From Welwitschia mirabilis (Eukaryota; Gnetophyta; Gnetopsida; Welwitschiales): a stretch of DNA of 64,000 nt. Under the pieces are notes generated by a model. It made no database searches and was not told where the DNA came from. It was given only the letters and a program-made list of their open reading frames with translations. The position numbers were made by a program, and so were the translations under genes. The stretch lies in the NCBI GenBank assembly GCA_051453625.1, contig JBOZIK010000001.1, forward strand, positions 70,949,928-71,013,927, read 5' to 3'. Shown piece after piece: positions 12,870 to 22,273 of this stretch (its first letter is position 1; every line of letters starts with the position of its first letter).

Positions 12870-14555
12870 TTTCTTTTTTACCAAGTCTTGAATAAAGTGA
12901 TACCTGAGATTGATGTTCTTGGTGTTAGCGTATTGAATTTGATTATAAGTGATTTGAATAGCACTTGAGTTGTTACATAGAATTGAAGCTTCAGTGATGT
13001 TTAAGCAATATTCTTTTAAATTTTTTTAGATTCATAGCATTTGAGTGCAACAAGCTCCAGTAGCTATGTATTCAGCTTTAGCTATGAATAGAGATATGGA
13101 CGTTGTTTCTTATTGTACCAAGCTATGAGACAATTTCTAAAGAAGAAACATCTAGCACTTGTGCTCTTTCGATTATTTTTACATCCATCCTAATCCACAT
13201 CATTATAACTTGTTAATCTTATAGGAGTATTACTTGAATAACATAAACCAAAATCAAGAGTACATTTTACATAGTGAAGTATCCTCTTTGCAACAATAAG
13301 ATGAGATTTTTTTGGTTTACTTTGATACATGGCACATAAACCAACATTGAATGCTATGTTAGAACGACTAACTGTTAGACACAAAAGATGTCCAATAATG
13401 TTATATATTTTGGCCCACATCCTTGCCTTCTTCATTAAGATAAAGTTTAATATTCATGGCCCTTAAAGAATCCATATACTTGGCATTTTTAAGTCTAAAT
13501 TTTTTGATTAGATTTGAAGAGTATTTCTTCTAATTTATAAAGATATCATTTTCATGTTGTTAGATTTGTAGGCCTAAAAACATGTTAACTTGTCTAATCA
13601 TACTCATTTTAAACTTAGAAATCATTAGATTTACAAAATCATTTGATAAGCTTTTATTAGTTGACCTGAAAATAATGTCATCCACATATATTTGAACCAA
13701 AATTAAATTATCATTTAATAGTTTTCTAAATAAAGTTTTGTCAATGGAGCCTCTAGTAAAATTATGCTAAAGTAAAAAAAAGAAAAGCTTTTCATACCAA
13801 GCTCTGGGAGCTTGTTTTAACCCATACAAAGCCTTGTTAGTTTATACACATATTCTAGTTTATGAGTATCAGCAAAGCCTTATGTTTATTTCATAAAAAC
13901 TTCTTCCTTAATGTGTCCATTTAGAAAGGCACTCTTTACATTCATCTAAAAAAATTTGATTTTCTTAGAAAAAAGCTAAAAACATCCTTATAGACTCTAG
14001 TCTAGCACTAGGAGCAAAAGTATCATTATAATCTACTCCCTTTATTTGAGAGTACCCTTGAGCTACAAGTCTATCTTTATTCTTGGTAATCTCATTCCTT
14101 TCATTTATTTTATTTATTAAAATTCATTTTTTGGCTATGCCATTTTTCTCAGCTAGTTTAGGAACAAGAGAGCACACTTGATTTTGGGAGAATTTTTCAA
14201 GTTTTTCTTGCATTGCATTCATCCAAAAAGAATTAGATTTAACATCCTTAAAGGTTCTTAGTTCCACCTAATATAATAGAGAAATATGAGCACTAAAATT
14301 CTTAAGAGAGTTTCTAGTAACTATACCTTGTTGAACATTTACAATGATTAATTCTAAAGAATGATCCTTAGGTTCTTTGATCTCTGGTATTGTCTTATCT
14401 TTTGAGTTGTCTCTGTTATGATGGAAAGAAGGAGGAACTATATCTTCATTAGAATTAGAGAATTTTATGGTGTTGAGTATATCATGAATTTTCACATTTA
14501 TAGATTTTTCCATATGAAGAGTGCATTTGTTGAATACTTTATAAGCTCTACTCAA
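12870..14555 (-). pseudogene. Copia reverse transcriptase and RNase H remnant
   Basis: On the minus strand, an acidic linker (14280-14555) leads into RT. The block with Val-Lys-Ser-Ala-Phe-Leu-Asn-Gly lies around 13920-13945, the Lys-Gln-Ala-Pro-Arg-Ala-Trp-Tyr block around 13790-13830, and the catalytic Tyr-Val-Asp-Asp box is intact at 13677-13688. RNase H follows: an 81-codon open piece (13190-13435) covers the connection region, then the Ala-Glu-Tyr-Ile-Ala block at about 13060-13090 and the terminal block around 12880-12990. Frameshifts and stops separate these pieces. RT lies downstream of integrase, which is diagnostic of Ty1/copia rather than gypsy. Confidence 0.85.
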
Positions 14556-14682
14556 TTAAAAGTACTCCAAAAAAATTCCTTCTTTAGATTTAGAATTAAA
14601 TTTAGCTAAATTCTCTCTATCTCTCAGGATGAAGCATTTACTTCTAAAGGTTTTGAAATAGGATATATTTAGCTTCTTTCCT

Positions 14683-15406
14683 TTCCAAATTTCATAATGA
14701 GTTTTAGAATTTTTAGGTCTTAAATAAACTCTATTTTAAATATGATGTACTATGTTTACTACTTCAGTCCAAAATATTTTAGAAATATCTTTGTCATTTA
14801 GCATAACTCTTACCATATCTAATAATGTTTGATTGTTTCTTTTTGCTATTTCATTTTGTTGATTAATATTTAGAGCTAAAAATTTGTGGTCAATTTCATT
14901 TGAGTTACAATAATATTTAAATATTTTATTTTAAAACTCTCTACCATGATCACTATTACATACCCCTTTTCAATTTGGAGTTTCTTGCAAATTCTAACAT
15001 AGTTGTCATAAGAATCATATTTAGCATGAAGAAAGGCTATCTAAGAAAATCTAGAAAAATCATCAATCATGACTAAAAAGTATCTTTTTTTGGATAAGCC
15101 TACTATTTAAATAGGACCAACCAAATCCATATGAATTAATTCTAAAGACTTGCTAGTGTTAATATCACAAATTCTTTTATGAGAAGCTCTGGTTTCTTTC
15201 CCTTTTTGGTAAGAATCACATAAACCTTTGTGAGTAATAGAAGGTTTTAAAGGACCTCTAACAATCTCATCACAACATATTTTCTTCAAAATTTCAAAGA
15301 TAATGTAACATAAATGTTGATTCTAGATCATGTCTTCTTGAACATGAGAAGAGAGATAAATAGAATTGCTTGACTAATTTACATAATAAAAATTTTTGTG
15401 TCTACT
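14683..15406 (-). pseudogene. Copia integrase, second and more decayed copy
   Basis: This segment aligns along its whole length with 15507-16245 across the 100-N gap. It holds the same integrase parts: the Cys-Asp-x-x-Gln-Lys-Gly-Lys zinc-finger half near 15190-15220 (second cysteine changed to tyrosine), the His-Met-Asp catalytic aspartate near 15120, and a Ser-Asp-His-Gly-Arg-Glu block near 14940. The glutamate position is lysine, as in the other copy. It has far more stops than its partner; the longest open piece is 60 codons (15107-15289). It may be a tandem duplication, a second related element hidden in the gap, or overlapping contig ends. Confidence 0.75.
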
Positions 15407-15506
15407 NNNNNNNNNNNNNNNNNNNNNNNNNNNNNNNNNNNNNNNNNNNNNNNNNNNNNNNNNNNNNNNNNNNNNNNNNNNNNNNNNNNNNNNNNNNNNN
15501 NNNNNN
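15407..15506. other. Assembly gap (100 N) between duplicated integrase segments
   Basis: The round length of 100 suggests a scaffold join of unknown size. The sequence ending at 15406 matches that ending near 16245, and the sequence starting at 15507 matches that starting near 14683, so the two contig ends overlap by about 725 bases. Confidence 0.95.
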
Positions 15507-15540
15507 TTCCTTTCCAAAGTTCATAGGGAGTTTTAGAAGT

Positions 15541-16575
15541 TTAAGGTCTTAAATAAACTCTATTGGAAATATGACAAGCCATGTGTACTGCCTCAGCCCA
15601 AAACCTTTTTGGAATATCTTTGTCATTCAATATAACTCTTGCTATATTGAATAAAGTTCGATTTTTTCTTTTAGCTATCCTATTTTGTTGAGGAGTCTTT
15701 GGAGCTGAGAATTCATGGTCAATTCCATTAGAATTGCAATAAAATTCGAACCTTTCATTTTCAAACTCTCTACCATGATCACTCCAAATTTTCTTAATTA
15801 CATATCCCTTTTTAGTTTGGAGTTTTTTGTAAATTCTAACAAAATTGTCATACACATCAGATTTTGCATGAAGAAAAGCTACCCAAGAAAATCTAGAAAA
15901 ATCAACCATAACTAAAAAATATCTTTTTCTAGGTAAGCTTGCTGTTTGAATAGGGCCAACCCAATCCATATGAATTAAACGTGATGGTTTGCTAGTAGTA
16001 ATATCACTAATTCTTTTATGAGACATCCTGGCTTGTTTCCCTTTTTGGCATGCATCACATAAGCCTTTGTGAGTGATAGAAAGTTGTGGAAGTCCTCTGA
16101 CAATCTCATCACGATAGAATTTTTTCAAAATATCAAAACTAATGTGACCTAACTGTTGATGCCAGATGACGTCTTCTTGAATATGAGAAGAGAGACATGT
16201 AGAATTGTTTGAGTAATTTACATAGTAAACTTTTTCATGTCTAGTTGCTACAAGTAATACCTGATCTGTTTCACCATGTTTTACTGTACACTTAGTTTCA
16301 TTAAATGATACTTTATGACCTTTATCACAAATTTGACTAATGCTTAACAGATTATGCTTTAAGCCATTCACAAATAACACATTATGAATATTAGGTAAAT
16401 TACCTCCATCGACGCTTCCAATGCCTTCAATCTGAACTCTTCCATTATCCCCAAAAGTTACTTCTCCTCCATTGTATTCCTTGAATTTGATAAGGCTGGA
16501 CTTATCACCTGTCATATGTCTAGAACAACCACTATCAAGATACCAGCATAGATGATTAGTTGCTTTTAAAGTCGT
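15541..16575 (-). pseudogene. Copia protease tail and integrase (best-preserved copy)
   Basis: This is the longest open frame in the window: 324 codons from the Met at 16515, with the same frame open upstream. The protease active-site Asp-Ser-Gly is at 16528-16536, before that Met, so the real polyprotein began further upstream and the Met is internal. Residues from the Met: GAG-pre-integrase region about 1-110; zinc finger His119, His124, Cys153, Cys156; catalytic Asp184 and Asp246; then the Pro-Gln-Gln-Asn block at 275-278. The catalytic glutamate position (282) is lysine and the preceding conserved glycine (279) is arginine, both single G-to-A changes. A frameshift lies upstream near 16580-16620. 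The fold-defining parts are intact but it should be catalytically dead. Confidence 0.9.
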
Positions 16576-17289
16576 TTGAATTAATAGGCTTTTGTTTTAG
16601 GACTTTGGAATCCACCTCAGGCATTTGTTTTTATTCGCATATTAATTAGACTTTAGAGAAAAGGTAAACTTAGAACCTAACATGGAGTGAGGAAATCAAC
16701 TTTTGCGAAAAATACAATCAATCTTTGAGTTTTTCTTATTGTTGCAATAATGGTAGGTAACATTTGCTAATGAGTATTCGAAGTTTACTTTATTCAAGGG
16801 TTTGAGATAATAAACATGATTTGACCAAGTACGAAAGAAGCTAAAAGAATTTTTACTAGTAAAAGTCCCTTTAGACAGTTTTCAATTTGATTCAAGTTTG
16901 TTTTTTAAATCTCTAATTTTTATTTATCTAGACTTTATCTTATCTGATAGATTTTTGTTTTCTTTATTTAGATTGTTTACTCTAAGGGCCAGATTTTGAC
17001 ATTCCATATAGAGTTCCACTTGTATTTCACTAAGCAAAACTTCATCATAAAAGAAATTAATGGTGGATGTGAAACATACCTTTTCATCTATAAAAGCCAT
17101 GAGAGAAATTCCACCTCACTTTAAATTTGAGTTCTATTTTCTTTTACTTTCTTTGTCATTCCATGTTGTGAATAAGACTTTCTTCCCTTTTTTTTATCAT
17201 CCTTTTTATTATTTAGGCATACATTTATTTGTAACCAAAACCCTTATAAGTGTAGCATTGGATGTCTCACTGTCCCTCCTCTTTTCTTC
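16576..17289 (-). other. Copia gag-protease linker, decayed
   Basis: This lies between the gag zinc-knuckle remnant and the protease active site. Short open pieces can be read on the minus strand but no domain is recognisable. The 92-codon plus-strand ORF at 17060-17338 is antisense to the element and is discounted. Confidence 0.5.
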
Positions 17290-18103
17290 TTGGCAGGCAT
17301 CTAAATTGAGCTCCATTTTGTCTTTACTACATAAATAGCATGAATCTTCTAGCTAGAAGAGCTACTTCATCTTTGCTTTCTAGTTCTTAGTTAGATCCTT
17401 CTTTGATATTAGGGTTTTTATGAGAAATTATTAATGTTATACTTTTCTTGTTCTGCTTTCCAAATTGTAGTTCAAACATGTAAAGGTTTCCTTGGAGCTC
17501 ATCTATCTTCATGATATTTAGATTCTTACTTTCTTTGGTGGTAGTTACTTTGGATTCAAATCTCTTTGGAAGGGATTATAATGCTTTATGTATTACTCTT
17601 GACTCCTTAATGAGTGCACCTAGGCCATGCATAGAATTAACAATATCTATTAGTTTTGTGAAAAAATCATTTATACCTTCATCTTATTCCATCTTAATAT
17701 CTTTGAACTAAGTAATAAGCATCTAAATCTCAGCTTGCTTTACTAGGCTTGTTCCTTTATGAGCAATCTGCAAGATATCCCATGCTTCTTTAGCTATGGT
17801 GTAATTTACTACTTATTTGAAATCTTTTGGACCTATGGCACATAATATGGCATTTGGTTCTTTGAAATTTCATGATACCACTAACTTTTCGTTAGTTGTT
17901 CACTTGTCTTTAATCTTCAAAGTAGTTAACTTAGTTATAAGATCCTACATAGTAGGAAGACGATAGTCATTAGTAATAGACTCCCATATTTCAAGGTAAA
18001 TGAATTAAACAAATACCTTTATTTTTTCCTTCCAATAACCATAGTTGGTTCCATTAAAGAAGAAAGGCTTTATAACAGAATTTTCTTCTAAGGGCCGACT
18101 CAT
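17290..18103 (-). pseudogene. Copia gag (UBN2-type) remnant
   Basis: Gag builds the virus-like particle and binds the RNA. The start is the ATG complementary to 18101-18103, 50 bases inside the primer site, followed by Met-Ser-Arg-Pro and an Asn-Gly-Thr-Asn-Tyr-x-Tyr-Trp block typical of copia gag. The middle (about 17590-17880) matches the UBN2 pattern, with Ala-Lys-Glu-Ala-Trp-Asp and Ser-Leu-Pro-Lys-Arg-Phe-Glu blocks. A Cys-x2-Cys remnant of the zinc knuckle is at 17329-17340, but the spacing to the following residues no longer fits CCHC. At least six in-frame stops (TAG, TAA and TGA at former sense codons) disable it. Confidence 0.8.
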
Positions 18104-18153
18104 TTTCTAGGGTTGATGAAGCAGATATTTATTATAAGTTATTGCTCAACCTT

Positions 18154-18165
18154 GCTTTAATACTA
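18154..18165 (-). promoter_or_regulatory. Primer-binding site for tRNA-iMet (copia)
   Basis: The minus strand reads TAGTATTAAAGC, against TGGTATCAGAGC complementary to the 3' end of plant initiator tRNA-Met: 9 of 12 positions match and all three differences are transitions. It sits two bases inside the LTR end at 18168, the standard position, and is followed by AAGG as in many copia elements. Confidence 0.85.
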
Positions 18166-18167
18166 AT

Positions 18168-19374
18168 TGAAATACGAATTGATCCTAAAGATGGGGTGAA
18201 TAGGTCATTAAAAAAATATTCGTCCACTTTGAAGACCTACAAATAAAAGATAAACACTTTACTGAAAAATCAAAAAATATTTTTAATGATTGATAGATAC
18301 CACCCTTCAGCTCTTAGACAACCTGTCTCTAGCTGGCATAGATTAATCTTAAAGTTTGATTTTTAGGATTATCATAAACCTATATAATCACTAGTAGATT
18401 TTGTATCTAACCCACAACCATGACATAAATAATTTAGGCAAAGTACACAAATGCATAGTTATGCTCCATAGGAACAAAATGCACAGTAAGCTCTGAGAAG
18501 CATAGGTATGAAGAGAAGCTCCCAAAAGAAATCTAAACTTACAATCTTTCAAGTATACTGCATACAGAACTTATAACAATAATTGATGTAATGTGTTAAT
18601 ATTAAAAGAGGTAATCTTCACTATTGTGAGAAAGGTACTTAAATAAAGTAGCGAAAAAAATTAGCCGTTTAGAGATAAAAAGTGGACCGTTGTAATTGAT
18701 TCTGCCCTTTTTTGATGAACTGCGAAAGTATAATGGTTATATCTAAAATACATTAGGTTAACCTCATAATATTTTTAGTTTAGTATTTGGTCATCATTAT
18801 CCATTTTGTTCAGTGGTCCTCTCTTAACTTAGATTTCATAGTCTACTTATTAGATTGCCCTTACAGAAATATTTAGTCACCCTTAACAAATTTAGTTTTA
18901 ATAGTGCTACATGAGAACATTCAGTCTCCCTTCAATAAATATGAGATCACATTATTGAAGTCATGCTAACTTGAAAACTTGGTTGACCTATTTATGGTAA
19001 TTTCTGGGTAGTATGCAGTTTCCCTTAATTATATCTTCAGTCATTCTCACTGTTAGTAAGCTAAAATTTGCTGAATGTATTTCAGTTGCCCTTGAGCATA
19101 AGATAGATTACCCGCCTTTGTCTCAGTCTATAATAGATTTGAAAGTCAATTTTTCTAAATGATACACATGATCTCATATGCTGGAATTGGTCTTCATCTA
19201 AGTAACAGTTCGGTCACCTTAACTTGGAGCCACCTTTATCTAATCCTGAAGCAGCTTTATCTTACTGATAGTTCAGTCACCCTTTATTTTCCATAGGTTA
19301 CTTGCTGCTAGAAAATATCTTTAAAATAACTAACTCCACAAAAGCTTGTTAATTTGATTAATGACATCTCAACA
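18168..19374 (-). repeat. 5' LTR of the copia element
   Basis: It runs from TG at 18168 to CA at 19373-19374 on the plus strand, 1207 bases, and aligns with 10199-11409. The outer end borders AGATT, the right copy of the target duplication. Confidence 0.88.
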
Positions 19375-19379
19375 AGATT
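19375..19379. repeat. Target-site duplication, right copy (AGATT)
   Basis: It directly abuts the copia 5' LTR and pairs with AGGTT at 10194-10198. Confidence 0.6.
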
Positions 19380-19431
19380 GTTATTGAAAGTTTTTAACCT
19401 CCTTCCTTATTTTTTTCTTGGTACTTTTATT
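19375..19431 (-). pseudogene. Gypsy gag, upstream piece at the insertion point
   Basis: The minus-strand frame contains an Arg-Lys-Glu-x-x-Asn-Phe block characteristic of Athila gag, with one stop. It is cut at 19375 by the copia element, and its frame continues at 10198 on the other side. Ten unknown bases (19432-19441) separate it from the rest of the gypsy 5' region. Confidence 0.6.
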
Positions 19432-19441
19432 NNNNNNNNNN

Positions 19442-20509
19442 AGAGGCTTCTTACACTTGATTCCATGAATTAAGACTCTTATGAGAAATGGTTCTAAGCT
19501 AAAGCTTTGTTTTTCCTCTAAGTGTAATAGGAAAGATGATCATGTTAGTTTAATTACTAATATATTTCTTCCCATTTCTTAAGATAAGCACAGGTTGTTC
19601 AATGTCTGCTATATGTTAAAAAGGGCCCTCTTTAGGTTCTTCCAAGAATGTTGGATATGCACTTAAGTTTCTTAGTTCTACATCATTACTAGAAGGCAAG
19701 TCAAAAGGATTTTGGATTTTATATTTTCTATTAGCTATCAAGTTTCTAAGCATAGTATTTACATTTAAAGTAAAAATTCCTACCATGATTAGTATACTAG
19801 ACAAAGCTACTTATTTTTGTTGTTATGTTGTATTTAACATAAATGAAAAAGAAATAATAAGATCTTCTTCTATTTATTATTTTCACACTTTTCTTTTGAA
19901 TTGAAATAATAAAAGTAGAAAAATATTCTTCTTTAATTTTGGAATTTACATACCTAGGGTGTGCATACTTGGATTTTGCTCATAGTTGAATAATCTTTCT
20001 TTGATGTTTTTCTCAATAAAGTTCCACTCTCTTTGATATTTTATCTTTTTACTAGAATTTATCATTTTCCTGCATAGTCAACAAAAAAGTAATGACCATT
20101 GTCTTGGTCATCATTTAAATAATATAAGAGATGACTAATATATATATATTCCAAAAATAGAAAAAATAGGACTGTAGAAAAGAAAACAGAAACAGAAGTA
20201 AAAATACTAATAGTCATTTTCTTTATCATCTAAACAATACAGGGTATGATGTATACTTTATTATTCTACTAAAAATAGAAAATCTTATTACAAAAAAATA
20301 GAAAGAATACTAATTATAGACTATTATCTCAAAGGTCATCTAGATGATAGAGAGAACAATAGGGATTATTAATACTACTAAAATGAAAATAGCTAAAAAT
20401 AAACCTATGAAATCTAGAGTAGAAATATAGCACTATGCAAATAAATAACTCAAATTAAAATCCTATGTACTTATCTAGATATTGATAATCCTCTAGCTTT
20501 TTATTGCCT
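19442..20509 (-). other. Gypsy 5' leader and N-terminal gag region, unassigned
   Basis: This lies between the primer site and the gag piece at 19431. A 62-codon open frame (19616-19804, minus) is the longest and continues with scattered stops down to 19442. It is probably the N-terminal part of gag or leader, but shows no motif that can be named. Confidence 0.4.
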
Positions 20510-20527
20510 TTCCTAGTAATAATGCTA
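20510..20527 (-). promoter_or_regulatory. Primer-binding site for tRNA-Asp (gypsy)
   Basis: The minus strand reads TAGCATTATTACTAGGAA. The complement of the plant tRNA-Asp 3' end is TGGCGCCGTTGCCGGGGA. Nine of 18 positions agree and all nine differences are C-to-T or G-to-A. The position, three bases from the LTR end at 20531, supports the call more than the raw identity does. Confidence 0.7.
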
Positions 20528-20530
20528 AAA

Positions 20531-21788
20531 TGTTATAGTATTAATTTATGTAATCTTTTAATCCTTAAGCAAATCCTATAGATCTCAAATTCTTGCATAA
20601 ACCACACATTAGTATAGATGAGACTTAACTCAAATACCGTAATTCATTGGAGGCACTAGACTAGAAGTTAAAGAATTGATTTTGACAAATTATTTTTAGT
20701 CTTTTTTCTTTTAAGCAAATAAAATGAAAGCAATGGAAAAATACAATACAAGATAAATTCAAAGAGAATGCTTATAAATGAGATGAAAATGAAATAACTC
20801 TAAGTAATGGATCTATTTAACTATTGATTTTCTATCATCAAGGTCAGTTTCTATAACTTAGATCAATTAGAAAAAACTATTAATTAATCCTAATTAATAT
20901 AAACCATAAGATACATCAAATAGAATATAGATAAATGTCACTATTAGGTGATGGAAATGCAATATGGAATGGAATGGAAGTACTAAATTAACATTATTAA
21001 TCTTAATAAATGTTGCTTTTATAAAATAGATTAATTATGAAACTATCACAGGATCATAATCAATCTAAACCATAAGGGAGATGCAAAAAATACAAATAAA
21101 TCAATATTTTATTAATATCAAATCAACATCCACTTATAAAGTCGTAGGTCCTCAATAGAGGATGCATAGCCCAATACCAAGGAAGACGTATCTTTGTAGT
21201 ATAGAATGAACCTCTTATTCTTTAATATCTTATCACAAAACTTTTTAGTATAAAATATGGTTTTGGAAATGAGGACAAGGAAGTATTTATAGTCTTATAC
21301 TAAATATTCTAGAAACAAAATCCTAAAAGTCAAAGATGAAATCCTAGTAGCCTATATGGAGTATATAACTACATTACAAAGATAATCTATGTTATTCATA
21401 TAAAATAATTGTCATCCTAACTATTATCTAGATAACTCTAGGGACAATACCCTATTATAAGAAATGATTCATTAGTTTCCATCCCTATAGCCTTAGTCCA
21501 TGTCAACATCACTATCATCCTAGCTATTGTGGGAATGATAGAGAGAATAATAGTCTTCCTTAGCTTTCTAGCTATGAAAAATCAACCTCTTGAATCATTG
21601 GTCTTCTCCTTGAAATGCTAAGTATTAGAATTTTCTTGAAATACCTCTAAATACACTACAAATTTCATGTTTTCATGATCATCCCATCAACTCTTCATAA
21701 TCATCAAAATTTAATTTAAACCTATCTAAATGTCCTTTAAAAGTATTCAAAATACTCTATTAAATACATACAATTTGGCATTGCAACA
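20531..21788 (-). repeat. 5' LTR of the gypsy element
   Basis: It starts TGTTATAG on the plus strand next to the primer site and ends near AACA at 21785-21788. It aligns with 2804-4045 in direct orientation. The outer end could also be 21791. Confidence 0.75.
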
Positions 21789-22223
21789 ACATATCTTGTT
21801 AGAGATCATAGAAAATACATTATGAAAGGTAAATAACTTTTCTTATGATATGCTTAGCTAATTTAAAAGCAATGAATCCTTGTATTTAATAAATTGTCAA
21901 ATTAATTACAATAATTAGAGTTTTTATCCCTATATGTATTCCATGGGTAGATAAATCCATCATATATAGAATTTTACATTATTACAAATTTATAACAACA
22001 TGGAGCCAAATTCTAAGGGGAAAAAAACTAATTTAATTTATTATAGATGGTGCTAGTTTTACTATAACAACTATTAATCTAAAGAATTACTAAATAACTA
22101 TTCTAATTAAATGACTTAATTAAAAATTAACTACTAGAAACATCTAAGTTATAGTATCTTATTTAACATAATATTATATAAAAAACCACTATTTCAAAAA
22201 TTCACGTTGGCTTTAAAATATCT

Positions 22224-22273
22224 AATGTCAAATAAGGCTAATTTTTCAAATGTCAAATAAGGCTAATTTTTCA
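22224..22273. repeat. Tandem duplication, 2 x 25 bp
   Basis: The two units (22224-22248 and 22249-22273) are identical. Perfect identity in otherwise decayed DNA suggests a recent slippage event. Confidence 0.9.

Larger units (their letters stand above)
10199..19374 (-). mobile_element. Sirevirus-like Ty1/copia retrotransposon, nested in gypsy gag
   Basis: It is structurally complete: LTRs at 10199-11409 and 18168-19374, a tRNA-iMet primer site beside the right LTR, a polypurine tract beside the left LTR, and flanking AGGTT/AGATT duplications. On the minus strand the order is gag, protease, integrase, RT, RNase H, the copia order. The integrase sequence, the 1.2-kb LTRs and the spare 1.4 kb after RNase H fit the Sirevirus lineage. 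The total of 9.2 kb includes an integrase segment present twice across a 100-N gap. It cannot move by itself: frameshifts and stops occur in every domain and the integrase catalytic glutamate is gone. Confidence 0.88.
2804..21788 (-). mobile_element. Athila-like Ty3/gypsy retrotransposon, degenerate, interrupted by a copia element
   Basis: Two direct repeats of about 1.25 kb (2804-4045 and 20531-21788) bound this region. Just inside the right copy is a decayed tRNA-Asp primer-binding site on the minus strand, so the right copy is the 5' LTR. On the minus strand the order is gag, RT, RNase H, integrase, then a long 3' region, which is the Ty3/gypsy order. Removing the inserted copia element (10199-19374) leaves about 9.8 kb, normal for Athila-type elements. 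A recognisable protease is missing between gag and RT. All coding parts carry stops and frameshifts. A target duplication is not certain: TATAT at 2799-2803 resembles TATCT at 21792-21796 only if the right LTR ends at 21791. Confidence 0.8.

Noticed and set aside
14418-14609. 63-codon plus-strand ORF
   Set aside because: Antisense to the copia integrase-RT linker.
17060-17338. 92-codon plus-strand ORF
   Set aside because: Antisense to the copia gag-protease linker, with no motif.
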